Assembly (NCBI GenBank): GCA_008477525.1
Contig: SPDT01000003.1
Location: 3,410,001 to 3,474,000 of the forward strand
Direction of reading: 5' to 3'
Origin: Hypomyces perniciosus
Lineage: Eukaryota; Ascomycota; Sordariomycetes; Hypocreales; Hypocreaceae
Length of the DNA: 64,000 nt
Numbering within the stretch: the stretch's first letter is position 1; each line of letters begins with the position of its first letter. The notes below the pieces were generated by a model. The model ran no database searches. It was not told the origin of the DNA and worked only from the letters and a program-made list of their open reading frames with translations. Both the position numbers and the translations under genes were made by a program. Shown piece by piece: positions 1 to 11,509 of the stretch.

Positions 1-936
1 GAGAATAACGAGTGCTTTGGCAGACATGGAGACCGAATCACCTGCGAGAACAACAAATGCACTATCCCTGAGGGTGGCGAGTGTCACGGAAGCCCTCGCA
101 GTTGCATTGCGGGAACTATGTGTATCGACGACAGACAGGGGAATCGATACTGTTCGCGTGGCCCTGGCGACTCGTGCGAACCGGGAAAGACAAAATGCGT
201 TGATAATGCCGGATTTGATCTTTTCTGTTCCAAGACTGAAAAAAAATGTCTTTATCCTTTTGGCAACAAATGCGTTTACGATACCTGCGCCCGCACTGAT
301 GGACTAAGCCCTAATGCAACAGTCGTGTGCATGGAAGATCCATTCCATCCTCATCGGACCGGCGGGAGTAACAAGAAATGTCAACCAGTTCTTCGGAAAG
401 GGTCCCCGTGCTTATCCGATACAGACTGTCTCAGAGGTTCCTGTGAGCAGGGTTCATGTCCAGGAAACATGATTCAGGAAGGCGGTGAATGCAATGACGA
501 TAATAACAGGTGCACGAAAGGAACATCTTGTCTTCATGTTGGAATCCAGTGAGGCTTGTTTGAACCAAACAGTGGCCGCTACGTCTGCGGACACGGTCCA
601 GGGGCCCCCTGCCAGCCGGGCAAAACAACCTGCATCGACGCTTTCAACGACAATCCGTTCTGTTCCAACACGGAGAAGAGGTGCGTATATGGGTTTCGCT
701 CGGCATGCAGTGGCGGCCGCAATGTTTGCGAGCACCCGAAAGGGTTGGGCCCCAACACAAAGATTACTTGCAGGCAAGTTGCTGGAGCTCATTTTGGCCT
801 TCTCTCGACCTGCGAGCCAATTCTTCCTAAAGGCTCCAAGTGTTTGTCTAACAATGACTGCGTGAGCGGAAGAGTTTGTCGGGATGGCAAATGTATGGCG
901 CGGAAGTCTAGGTTGGGTGGGAAACCCCATGCCTAA
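1..936 (+). CDS. Cysteine-rich repeat protein, 5' end outside the window, with an in-frame stop
   Basis: Frame 1 is open from the first base, so the start lies upstream. The protein has two homologous units of about 145 residues rich in spaced cysteines. Each contains a GxxCxPGKTxC segment, a TEKxCxY segment and a KGSxCLSxxDC segment. The pattern resembles small disulfide-rich extracellular modules (EB/Dickkopf-like), but I cannot name the family. A TGA at 550-552 interrupts unit 2. Either the gene is broken, or a 24-nt segment with GT and AG ends (549-572 approx.) is not in the mature message; without it the frame is open and the cysteine spacing matches unit 1. The likely stop is at 934-936. 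No signal peptide can be judged because the N-terminus is missing. The locus may be a pseudogene; function unknown. Confidence 0.55.
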
Positions 937-1264
937 TGCAAAGTCTTAAAGCAAGGACATATATATGCCGTTGCTCTTGTATATTTAGGAGTCATTTTTA
1001 CTCGTCAGTTTCTTCTCCAAATTATGTTTTCTGCAGGATGGGTTCATAAACACGTTGTTTGTTGCAAGGGGCATTTTTGCGACCCTTTAGCGGCGTCGAG
1101 TTAGTGTGTAAGCAGAGACGATTATGGAACTCGTTAATAGAAGTTTATATATTGGAACTATTGGCACTGGGGGCTGAGTCACGGTGACACCAATCTCCCC
1201 AGAGCTGCTGGCCAAATTACCTGGTCGTTCTGGGATGGTTCAAGGTAAATAATGTGGCTCTATT
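937..1264. other. Intergenic, no gene seen
   Basis: This short spacer lies between the cysteine-rich gene and the HET relic. I see no open frame with family similarity and no RNA gene. It probably holds the 3' untranslated region of the upstream gene and further decayed HET sequence too degraded to read. Confidence 0.4.
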
Positions 1265-1977
1265 CAGTTCATCGATTCCATGGACTTTCTGAAACTGTCA
1301 ATGTTTTTGAGAAGCAACTTCAGGACCTCCGCTCCCCCAGTCAGTGACAAAGAGTCAGATACTCTGACTTGGAATTAAATCCATTTGTGTCCATCTCAGC
1401 TGTAATCATTAATCTGAACACGTTGTTGTACCCAACACCAACGTCGACGAGGCCAGGAAACACCAGAAACACTCGTTTTGATTCTCACCGCATTCTTTCA
1501 GCCACTCCCTCGCCAGAACAACGAAGGCCTCGTTAAAAGGGGATTCGGGCATTTTGCAGACGCGTTGAGTCGGAAATATGAACGGTAAGTCTGGTTCGGG
1601 ATTGAGGCTAGCTTTTGAATGAGCTGCCATGACGACGAGGAGTCATGGTGTCGACGCCTTGCAGCAATATGTAACTGACCTGCCAATGAAGCCCATTTGA
1701 GTATGGAATAGGGCAGGATGTGAACTTCCTTCGAAAAGGGCCGACTGCCAAATAATGTGGACACTGGTGGTGAAAGATGTGACAACAAGCAAGATATAAA
1801 ACGCATCACTTTATCGTCAATTGCCTTCACTATCCGCCAAGTACATTCAGCATTTATCTTCAAGACGAAGGCAATTGAAAACATCGAAGTATTTCCTTTT
1901 ACACACAGACCACACATCTCGATATCTGGGTCTATATCTGGGATGCTCCAGAGGCCCAACCATCGCCACAACGGCAT
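1265..1977 (-). pseudogene. HET-domain (heterokaryon incompatibility) pseudogene
   Basis: Several reading frames on the minus strand carry successive pieces of a HET-type protein. One frame (1630 downward) gives AREWLKECGENQNEC, the usual element just before a HET domain. A second frame then gives LVDVG and a piece ending SEYLTLCH, which matches the YLTLSHCWG core. A third gives GGAEVLKLLLKNIDSFRKS, the segment that follows the core. At least two frameshifts and stops separate these pieces, so no functional protein can be made. An upstream frame (from 1977) may be the N-terminal part. HET proteins act in allorecognition and programmed cell death in filamentous fungi and often decay. The assignment rests on motif order recognised by eye. 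Confidence 0.6.
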
Positions 1978-2016
1978 CTGATCCGATCCGCCCAGTAGTT
2001 ACCGGCCATCTGACAG

Positions 2017-3662
2017 CTACTGTCTCAGCTTCAACCTCACCTCAATAGGTTTCTTCTCCACGAGTACATACGTCTTCATGTCCTCCCACTTTACCTTCTT
2101 ACCCTCTATCGCCTCAAAGTCAAACGTCCACAAGAGCTTGGAGATGATCAGCCGTACCTCCGCCAACGCAAGGTGCGGACCCAGGCAAGACCGCGGCCCA
2201 AGGCTGAAAGGCTGCATTACTTGGCGCTTGTCGTTGAAAAAGGGAGAGCTAGTGTCGGAGCTTGCTTCGGGGAGCCAGCGCTCTGGAAGAAAAGACGTGG
2301 GTGAATGGAAGTAGGTTGGGTCGCGGTACATGGCGTAAGCCTGTATTGAGACCGGGGTCTGATTGCGTCCATCTATGTTAGAAGAATGAACGTAAAACGT
2401 GTACAGGGGATCAAATGGATGTACTCACGCCACCTGGAAGCCAGATCCCGCATACCGTGTCACCACCCTCAGGCACACGCCTTGGTAGCATCCAAGGAAC
2501 GGGAGGGCAGAGTCTCAACCCTTCGTTGACCACAGCATTAAGGTACGGAAGCTTGCGTAAAGTTTCCAGGTTCATGTCATCCGGGCCCTGGAACTGCTCA
2601 CGTATCTCCTGTACCAGTATCTCTAGCTTGTCCGGATTGTTTACCAGATAGTTGAGGGTTCCGGATAAAGCCGTGGCTGTGGTCTCGCTCCCTGCAATGG
2701 TAAGCATCATGAATGTTGCATTGACTATCTCAAACGGCAGCCCCCGCCTGGCATTGCCATGAATCGCATGGCTCATGGCGTCCGACCGTTCAGGTTCGCG
2801 ATTGAGGCGCCGCTCCACCATTCCTGATATATGCTGGTAATGGTCCTTTTGCACTTCTCTGAGCGAAGGCGGGATGCACTTGAACAGAACGTATTCCACC
2901 AATGGGTAGAATCGCGTTGTGGTCATGAAAGCCGCAGCTTTGGTAGTTTTGAAGAGGAAATCAATCCAAGGATGATACTTTGAGTGCTGAAGACAGTCAA
3001 AGGACTCTCCAAACTAGAGGTCCCCAAAGATGTCAAAAGTGGTGAAGTGGAACCATTTTGTCATGTCAATCTCAACTGCCTTCTCCCCACCCATGGAAGT
3101 GCGCTCACGCAGTCGCTCCACCAAGAGGTTGGAGTATAGCTGCAGTGACGGCTCCTGAGTCCGGAGAGTTTGAGGCGTGAATGCAGACACAAACAGCTTA
3201 CGTATACGGGAGTGCAATTCGGGATCAATGGCAGTGATCAACGACTCAGGCAAACCGGGCAGGGTTCGCCACCAGATGTGATCCTTTAGGAACTGCCGAC
3301 GATCCGGTCGAGGCTTGAATATGTCGTTCCAGCTGTCTTCCCGAGCAAAGGTGACCTCGTCCGGCGCAATGCGAAGGATGGGTCCATATTTGCGGTGCAA
3401 TTTTTCCATGTCATGCACAATGGTTCCATTGAGGAGCGCCCATATGAATGGCAGTCGCGAAGCCGACCAGGTGTATGGACCCGGGATTTTAGACAGAGGA
3501 TGGAAGTAGAGGTTGTAGATGACTCGAAGTATAGCGCACTGCACATCGTCAGTTCCCGAACTGAGAATATGGGGCTCATCATCATCGTACAGCCAGCATC
3601 ACCAGCAGGACAGTAGCTAGGCGACCTGGAGGTGCGATTTGCCACTCGCCGTCGGCCACCAT
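2017..3662 (-). pseudogene. Cytochrome P450 (CYP65-like) with a premature stop
   Basis: Three exons can be read: 3662-3591, 3538-2429 and 2358-2017, with introns of 52 and 70 nt whose GT-AG ends keep the frame. Exon 1 encodes a short N-terminus with a hydrophobic anchor (LATVLLVMLA). The body has the proline-rich hinge (HPLSKIPGP), an I-helix AGSETT, the ExxR motif (EGLR), the FLPERW region and the heme-cysteine motif FSLGPRSCLG. Heme-thiolate monooxygenases of this group, including those in trichothecene pathways, hydroxylate lipophilic metabolites at the ER membrane. A TAG at 3014-3016 follows FGDL and precedes FGESFDCLQ, where the family reads straight through, so the gene is probably dead or carries a sequencing error. 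No intron can plausibly remove the stop because both flanks are conserved coding sequence. Confidence 0.8.
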
Positions 3663-4348
3663 AATGACAAGGGTGGGTCGTCTGATTCTCAAAAGCGAAC
3701 AATCTTCATGAGATGGATCTGAGATAGCTAGAAAGAAAAAGAAAAAGAAGAAGAAAAACGCTGCTTATCACTCAAATCAACCGATGTAAAGAAGGGAGAG
3801 GCAATGAGAGGCAAGGGAGCGGCTAGGGAGCGGCCCGGAGCAGGATTCGGGAAGATAAACAAAAATCCTGGACACACATTTGATCAGGTGGATTGTTTAT
3901 CTGCCTCATTGGTGGCGTCTTGTTTTCCCATCATAATGCAGGGCAAGCATGGGTTCGGCCCATTGTATCACACAAGCCCCCTCCCACAAACATGGCCTCG
4001 AGAATGGCTGATTATGGGATAGAACTTGACGTGGACCTGCACAAAGAGCCGTCAAAACAGATGTCAAATTTGACAAACGAAACTTGGAGCTAATCGGCGC
4101 CTGTGGCAGTGTACCCAGGCAAGGTCAGACATGGTAGGACTTGGTGCATCCTGGTCGATAGGCATGTCACCATCCTTGACAGCCTCAGCTGTGGCAGACT
4201 CCGCGATTGGGTGGGAACCACACACCGATGCATGGCTGCATACCGAGGTTTTCGGGCGCAGAGTATTGCACAACCATAAGAACAGCGCCACGATCAGCAC
4301 ATGTGTAACTCTCAGGTAGGTAGTATGTGTCTTTCTTCCTGCCTTTCT
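3663..4348. other. Intergenic with a purine-rich tract
   Basis: This is the upstream region of the P450 and the downstream region of the FMN-binding gene. A strongly purine-biased run (AGAAAG/AAAAAGAAGAAG) lies at about 3731-3765. Small open frames here show no family similarity and I take them as chance. Confidence 0.5.
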
Positions 4349-5125
4349 TCACAGTTTCTGATTCTTCTGGATCTCCCTGCGCTCCTCCACAAGACCCGCT
4401 ACTTTGCTTCCAATCTCCGTTCCCAGCCCCTGGAAGCCCTTGATGACTCCGGCCTTATCTCCATCGCCCATTTCTTGGCTCATCTTGAACTTACCGCCCA
4501 TGTGGCTAATCTCAATCTCGATTCCGATAATGGCCTTCTTCATGATGTCGACATATTTGGCGGGCGCATCCGACACCTTCCACGGCCCGGGATTGTCATC
4601 CTGGCCATCGTACCCCATGGTTGTTGTCTCGTTGAATTGAGACAAGGCGTCGATTTGCGAGTCGAGGAAGGCCGATGCCTCCTTTGAGCTTGCATCCACG
4701 TAGCAGGTCGCCTTGCCGTATACTTGCACGGCAGCATAGTTCCAAGTAGGTACGACCTTGGCCGTCGTGGGCTTGGTCTCGGTGTAGAACTTGGGTGTCA
4801 CGTAGTGCTGGACTGGAGAAGTGAACATGACCAAGACATCTTGCTGAAGCGTCTTGGTGGGCTTCCCCGCGGCCTCTTGCGCCTTGAGCTCCTCAATGAT
4901 GGCCTTGCTCTGTGGGTTGACGCGTGCCATGTGGCACCTCAATCGGCCCAATTCGGTCTCGCTCGCCTCATCTTCGATATCTAATACGAAAGGAATGTGA
5001 CTGGATTGGATGAATGGGAACGAAGGCGACTGAACAGCAGTGGTGAAGACGCCCAGCGGATTCTCGCGGATTAAGCGCCGCAAGACGCGAAGATCGGCCT
5101 CTGCATGAACCCCTCGGAGATACAT
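4349..5125 (-). CDS. FMN-binding negative regulator-like protein (PaiB family)
   Basis: This is a single exon of 258 codons. The start MYLRGVHAEAD lines up with the family N-terminus (MYxPxHF..D). Then come LIRENPLGVFTT, SSHIPF, GRLRCHMARVNP and PTWNYAAVQVYG, the usual PaiB-like signatures of the split-barrel flavin-binding fold. Bacterial PaiB is a regulator of protease and sporulation genes; in fungi the members are uncharacterised FMN-binding proteins, so a regulatory role is not established. An upstream in-frame ATG at 5209 would add 28 residues without family similarity. A TATATAAGG box at 5231-5239 would place transcription start at or inside that extension, which supports the 5125 start. 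It shares strand with the P450 and the Zn2Cys6 gene on either side. Confidence 0.85.
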   Translation of the reverse strand: MYLRGVHAEADLRVLRRLIRENPLGVFTTAVQSPSFPFIQSSHIPFVLDIEDEASETELGRLRCHMARVNPQSKAIIEELKAQEAAGKPTKTLQQDVLVMFTSPVQHYVTPKFYTETKPTTAKVVPTWNYAAVQVYGKATCYVDASSKEASAFLDSQIDALSQFNETTTMGYDGQDDNPGPWKVSDAPAKYVDIMKKAIIGIEIEISHMGGKFKMSQEMGDGDKAGVIKGFQGLGTEIGSKVAGLVEERREIQKNQKL

Positions 5126-5230
5126 CTTGGTGTGCTTGGCCGTTGACCAGAATGTATGAAGTATGTGTCTTGAGATTGTAATTGCAAGATGCGCGTCACT
5201 CTGCCTCACCTTTCATCTCAAAGCAAGGGC

Positions 5231-5239
5231 CTTATATAC
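5231..5239 (-). promoter_or_regulatory. TATA box of the FMN-binding gene
   Basis: TATATAAGG on the minus strand, about 105 bp upstream of the preferred ATG (5125). Typical TATA spacing puts transcription start near 5200. Confidence 0.5.
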
Positions 5240-5715
5240 GTGAAGTAGCAGATTCAGTGGAGCATTGAAGGATGCAAGGAGTCAGTCAAGACTGATTCCT
5301 CATCACGAGCCACTCCGAGGTCGGGAAAATGCGAGTATGATGCGTCTTCCCCAGAGTCGGCTCGGTTTAAAGTTAGGTAAGCTCGCTGAGAGTTGCTTCA
5401 TATGGCCAAGTGTCCTATGTCGGAAGATAATCATCTTTCGCATCATTGGTGCAAGCCTCTAATGCAATGCAAGACGGTGGGCCTGATCTAGTCGCAGTAG
5501 TATCTCCGCTGCTAAGCGGCCTTGGCCTCAATCGTCGGTGATAATGCATCCAGAATGGAATCATTTGCGGCGTCTCTTCTCTCTATGACTTTTCCACGTT
5601 CTATCCGGCCTCTTCTCAAAAATTATCCTGAACAATGATCGGAAACAAACGGTCGTCTGTGCATACTATAATCATCACTTACCGGGAATTCCCATTAATG
5701 AAATAAAGGCAAAGG
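5240..5715. other. Intergenic, no gene seen
   Basis: About 475 bp between the FMN-binding gene promoter and the end of the Zn2Cys6 regulator. I see no coding signal and no repeat. Confidence 0.5.
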
Positions 5716-8059
5716 TCACTCGTGTGCTCTGGTGGAATTGTCCCATCCCCATTCCTCCCGCAAGTTGGCAATTCTGTATGCCGTCGAGAACCCGGTTTCT
5801 TGTTGTATGCTTACAAGGAGATGAGCCAGTGTAGCCCTTTGTTCCTGTGTTTCCAAACAGAGTCCCGCAAGATGCAAAGGTTGTACCATGTGGAGTCGAA
5901 CGGGGTCGTTTGCTCGTCCGAGGGATATTGAACATATCTCGCTAGCGTGCCCATCAATCTGGGCAGAAAGTTGCCGATATGCATCGAGTCGTTTGGAAAC
6001 ATACCGTGAATATGACTCCGAGACGCCATGATTGAGTGGTTTGTGGAGTAACAGCAGAAGCTGTACGAAATGATACAAAACCACAGCTGTCGCGCACATG
6101 GAGTTGCTGTAAAATAATTCTGGAAAGGGATTCTGAATCGCGGGGTCACCCTCACCAGCTCCTTTCTGTGGTGGAGCTATTCTCATGCACGGCTCGAAGG
6201 TGTCTGGTAATGCCGCACACCAATCCTCAAGATGCTGTTGGATATCTTCCCAACATTCAGGACCAAAGGGTGATCGCGGATTTGTTCTGGAGGTATCGCA
6301 TAGGGAATTGTTGGCAGTGCAATTATGTCGCCCCCTCTCGGCTGTGATATACATGAGCGTCTTCAAAACGATCCAGATCAACGTTCTGCATGCAACCGTT
6401 TCCGTCATCTGAGGTCGCTCGTTGATCCCGTTGCTGATGCACAAGGACTCTGGCAGATATATCCCGTTAATAGCCCGTATTCGCAATCCCGCAGCTTTCC
6501 AAAGATTCGGATTGTGCATGTCAAGCCGCGGTGAGGTTTGCTCGGTATATGAAGTGATCCAGTCAATGTAGGCGACGTTCCAAAATGCAGCTTGAAAGGC
6601 CCTCGTGTCGAGGCTCTGCGGGTCGTTCCGGTCATTGGTATCAATGCAGTCGAGAAGCTCATCAAGATTAAGAGTGAGCAAATGCTGAGCGCCGGACATG
6701 TGCCTTAGTAACAGTCATGTCAACCAATCAGTCTCGTAAAGGAATCTATATATGTGCTCACTTAGAAACCTCTTCTTTGCAATTGTCAAGCGACTCATAA
6801 AAGAGAAAAATCGATATTGCTACTAAAAGTTCATCCACAATCTTCTGCGGGGGTTGACTATCGTCGATCCGGCGCCTCTTGTATGATGAAGGAGTTACTG
6901 CAGAATGTAGACTGAGAGTTGACAGAGAGGAGGATTCAGCAACCGACGATGGCGTTTGCCCTGATGGTGTGGGTGTGGTGGCAGAACTGCCATCGTGCAA
7001 TGTTTGCAAGGATCTCATCATATACCCAATGGCTTTATCGTAGAAACTAGCTGCTTTGTAGAACCAGTCAATGTCAGGAGTATCGCAATACTTCTCTAGC
7101 ATTGTTTGGCTGGGTGTTTGGTTGCTCGGAGAGACCGGTTCTCGCTTAGTTTTACCAAACTGTTTGGCGGCTATCGCAGCCAAGGAATTCTGCAGCAACG
7201 CGCTTCGAACTGCTTTTATTGGAACGACGTGCCCGAAATACCGCCCAACGTCGAAGACGTCTAAACATGGACTGATCCGCTCAGCGAAATATCTGATGAG
7301 GTACGATGTTTCATGATCTGTCTCTTTCACGGAATCTGATATGGGTCGGACTTGTTCGGGGTCTGAAATTCCCGCATCGGCACTGAACCCAGAGTCAGGG
7401 GAGAAGTCGTCGGCATTCATGTCACTGAGCCATGAGAGGGTTGGCCCCTGAGAATCGTGAACATCGTTGATCAAGGGCGCGGAAGGGATGAATCCACAGC
7501 AGTTTCTCGGGTCAGCGTAGTAACTTTGGATGTCGATATCGAAGAAAGTAGCTTCGAAATCCGAGTCCGGAATACCCTCAGCAGCCACATGGGTATCTAT
7601 GGGCGCTTGATGGCTGCTAATAGAAGCATCGTCGAGTTTACCGAGATCATCTGATATAGTGTCATGTTGAAGGGGGAAGCTGACACTGCTAGTGACCGCT
7701 GGCTGAACCGGATCTTCATCATTTCGGTTGGGTGATGGCCCGGGATTCTGAGGTCTGGAAGTTGTAGGGCTGTTATGATCGCCTGGGCCACCTTGGAAGC
7801 TTGATACAGAGAACTTTCTGCGGAGATTCTGGCCCTCATCCAGGAATCTGCGAAGATGATTGTAGCCAGGACATTCTTGAGTCGACTTCTCACAACGTAT
7901 GCAGCCTGGCAGGCGTTTGTCACACTATTAATAATTATTACATGAGCCAAGGAGAGCAAAGCCCCCTGGACCCTAATGCCGTTTGGAACTGGGGAATGTG
8001 GAACATACCTTGACGCGACGTTTCCTGCAGCGTGTACAGGGTACAGTGGAAACCTCCAT
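5716..8059 (-). CDS. Zn2Cys6 fungal transcription factor
   Basis: Three exons (8059-8009, 7924-6762, 6703-5716; introns 84 and 58 nt) give 733 residues. The start ATG at 8059 is fixed by a 17-codon first exon encoding MEVSTVPCTRCRKRRVK, which joins in phase to the rest of the zinc cluster. The cysteines are C8, C11, C18, C25, C28 and C35 (CX2CX6CX6CX2CX6C), a textbook binuclear cluster that binds CGG half-sites. A Ser/Thr/Pro-rich linker and basic KRRR follow. The C-terminal two thirds resemble the fungal-specific regulatory domain (segments such as FQAAFWNVAYIDWI and a hydrophobic HFVQLLLLLHKPL). It is a nuclear regulator with unknown targets. It faces the MOSC gene across a 617-bp shared promoter. 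I see no inactivating change. Confidence 0.87.
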
Positions 8060-8676
8060 CAGCAATCAAATGAGGCCCAATGCCCAGACCCTCATATATC
8101 AACTGTATCGGAATGCATCCACGACCCCAGCCAAAGCACGTGTGGGTTTGCAGTTCGGTCAGTGCTTACCAATTCATACCTCGCTGACAACAGCCTGATC
8201 TAGACTAGTCAGCGGAAGAGAGGATAAGATTAATCCGAGGTGGGTCCGGGTAAACTCTGCCTAACAGCCCTCTACCGATCCTCAACGCCGACTGGCAGTT
8301 TTGTTTCGAGTTCGCGTCCTCAAAGATCATATTGACATATTACTGACATATCACAAGAACAATCCTCCTTTTGTTTCGGATTCTCGTCTTTTAGCCTTGA
8401 TCTACAGTTTATGATGACACAAGACAGATAGGTGATTAATCTGGTCTTAGTAAGCAGTTGTCACAAAACGCGAATTGCCCCATTGTCTGGGTGGTGAGAT
8501 CCTCTGATTCCTCACTCACCTCAAAGTAGGTCATGCCGAGCATGGGTTAGAGGCGTCATCTGTGCAGCCAAAGCCAATGACCCAGCAAGATGAGAATCCA
8601 GCGGGTACGATTATTTTAATATCCTTATGTTTCTACATCCCACCTGTCCTTCTACTTCGGCATCAATAATAGAAAA
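8060..8676. promoter_or_regulatory. Divergent promoter region (Zn2Cys6 gene / MOSC gene)
   Basis: This 617-bp gap lies between two divergently transcribed starts (8059 minus, 8677 plus), so it must hold both promoters. A short direct repeat (GACATATTAC / GACATATCAC) lies near 8333-8353. No clear TATA box or operator could be fixed. Confidence 0.5.
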
Positions 8677-9878
8677 ATGGCCTCAACCTGGCTTCATCGT
8701 GCTAACCTTCATATCACACATCAGCTATTCATTTACCCAGTGAAGTCAATACTGCCAACCGAGGTGTCGATTGCTGAAGTTACGAGTGAGGGATTCCGGT
8801 TTGACCGACAGTATGTCCTAATCAAGGACCCGCAAGACCACTCGGCTCGTCTGGTAGAACATCTCACCATCAAGACAACATTTCAGTTGGCTCTCTTCCA
8901 ACCATCCATCGATGATGACTGGTCCAAATTGACCATTAAGCACACACTGGCTCGGCCTGAATCGTCAATTACTATCCCACTGACGCCATCACCCTTATCC
9001 TGTCTCCAAGCCAAGTCCTACAGGGTTAGTATTTTCGGAACTGAAGCTCCTGGTATCGACATGGGTGAGGGTCCAGCAGACTTCTTTAGTAAACACCTTG
9101 GCATGCCTGTGAGGCTACTATTTATATCTGGGAGTGGCAGGCGTGACATCCCAGGGGCTGCTTTCATTCCAAAACAGCGCATTACGTCCTTAACCATTCA
9201 GACAGGAGACAGTCTTCAGCCTCAGAGAATTCGCTTTGCAGATGCTGCTCCGTTTCTTGTCACAACGACGGCCTCTGAGGAGGAGGTTCGGTCGAGGCTT
9301 CCGGAGGCCAACCGACAAGAAGATGTTATAATACGCCTTCGTCCAAACATCCATATCGACGTTGGCTCTTCAAGCGCATGGGATGAGGATAATTGGAGGG
9401 AAATTACTGTTTTGTCGGAAAATCCCAATGCACCAAAAGCCATTATCCGCTGTGTTTTCACAACAGCCCGCTGTTTGAGTCTGAATGTGGACTTGAAAAC
9501 CGGCGAACCCGCACCGAGAGATCAGCAGCTCTACGGTCTTCTAGCCAAAGATAGACGGGTAAACAAGTCATTTCCTCGTATGTGCCCTTGTCTTCACATT
9601 TGACCTGTTCATGAAATTGATGTACAGTGGAAGACAAACCTGTTTTTGGCCAATATGCCTTTGCCGCCCCCAATGGCGCAACACTGAGAGTTGGAGATGA
9701 GATTCGAATTACTCAGAGAGTAGCCGATCGTCCAGTACGATCACAGCAGGTACTTGATCCCAAACGTGAGCATTTAGTTGATGAGACTGATAATTTCAGT
9801 TGCCCAGGATCGAGAGAAGTCATAACATCACTGCTTTGGCAAGCCCTGAGTCAGCACTTTGCCAGGAGGGTGCCATAA
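8677..9878 (+). CDS. MOSC-domain protein (mARC-like, MOSC_N + MOSC)
   Basis: Exon 1 is 8677-9577; an intron at 9578-9627 (50 nt) restores the frame into GQYAFAAPNG. The N-terminal beta-barrel domain shows YPVKSILPTEVSIAEVTSEG and DRQYVLI, the MOSC_N signature. The MOSC domain has FADAAPFLVTT and RCVFTTARCLSLNVDLKTGE, the region that supplies the conserved Mo-ligand cysteine in relatives. Such proteins bind a sulfurated molybdenum cofactor and reduce N-hydroxylated substrates or carry sulfur. The 3' end is ambiguous: unspliced, the frame runs to 9878; if a 34-nt GT-AG segment (9766-9799) is removed, the protein ends at 9825 with LAQDREKS. That end looks more family-like, but 34 nt is very short for an intron. 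The gene is divergent from the Zn2Cys6 gene. Confidence 0.83.
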
Positions 9879-11509
9879 ATTCGAGCAATGGAGTAACGGG
9901 AACGGCTAGGTAATCTGATAGCATCACCTCTTCATCTTGCTGCCCTTGGTTATATAACTAGGAGGGGAGAAAGGGGCGAAATATATTCAGGGATAGTGAT
10001 CCCGACATAACGGATCCGTTCTATATCAATAGTTAAGAATTACGCATTTGCCGTGTATCAAAAAGTCTTGCGGGGAGATCTTTCAGGGGCGTATATAGTC
10101 CATGTTGATTCAATCGACGAATGATGGTTTCTTGTGACTCGGAATAACTTTAGCCAGTACAATCGGAATAGGTTCTGACTTACCACTATTTAAAGGTTTC
10201 TCTCTCGACGGGCTTTTGTTTAAGCGTATGCTGCAGATTTTCCTCCCCCCCCCGGCCTTATAAAACGTCCAAAAAGACTCTTGTAACAGCATAGAAGGGA
10301 CGGCTCCCCTCGAAGAAGGAGTCATGATTCTTGATCGATGGTCTTCACCCAGGATACTCCTTTTCTTGGATTCTCTTTCGTATCGTATTATTCATTATGT
10401 AAGTGTCATACTCTAATGTGACTCCATCTGCGATATCGCAACATTCCCTCTTGAGGCAGCAAGTCCGCTCGATCGACCGCCTTCGCCTCAATTGATTCCA
10501 AACAATAATAGCCTTGGCTCTGCCATGAGGTGCAGTAATCAAAAGGATGTTAAAATGTTAAAATGTGGCCTCCCAATATGGAAAATTGGGGCAACTCCCC
10601 GCTTCCTCGACCATGAGGATCCCCTTCTGCTGCTAGTCTTGAAAGGGAAGCCGTCGGCGAGCATGCCGAGCTTTTATAAATCCTCCGAAGTTCCAAAGTT
10701 CTCACCTCCTACGGAACGGGAGAGTCCGAATAGGAGTGGATCTCACTTCTATATGCATTGTTTGACACTCCCATGATTGTATGAATATGGGATACAAACA
10801 GTTGATTCTGAATCGGTATTAATTCATACCGACTTGACGTAATTCTTTACTTGTCTCTGAAGTATACAAATATACCACCTTGTAAAAAATATCCCGGGGA
10901 TTTTCATCGCGGATAACCCCAGGAGTGATTGTAAGAACGGAGAAGCTTCGCAGTGATATATACACTCCTAACTGCAGACCGGGATCATTAGCTGGTCACG
11001 TCAAATGTTCCGGGACGCCAACACCTGGTGGGGCCGGGTGAGATGGATGTTGTTGGTAAAGACATGGAGTGGATAAGACTGGGGGAATGCGGCGGAGATG
11101 CATTTTGAGCAAAACCTGACCCTGGACTTACGAAAAAACCACTAGTTTTCGCCCTTCTGCCTATAAAGACAAGCCTGGACCTATGAAGCGAAGATTAGAA
11201 AATCCAGCTTCTGTGGGGTATCACATTTCACCAAGACTATCACAACTTCAGTCGAGAAGATCCACACAGAGAAATGTCATGATATACCACACGATAGAAA
11301 ATGAGGTCAGTATCTAAATACCAAGTACTGATGTAGGGGAGAAGAAGTACATGTAGCATTACTAGTCAAGAATGCCGCTTACGACTGTGGTAGCGTCGTC
11401 ACTGTTAGCTACTCCAAAACCAATTCTCTGATCGCAGTTCTTCTCACCCAGCCATGCTAGCCAAAAAAGTCCCAACGTCCTCCAGAATGACCCCTCTACA
11501 ATATCCTAT
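9879..11509. other. Long intergenic stretch, no gene seen
   Basis: About 1.6 kb lies between two convergent genes. It contains a run of nine or more C at about 10246-10254, a few short unrelated open frames and no recognisable protein, RNA or transposon end. Base composition is ordinary, so it does not look RIPed. Confidence 0.5.
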
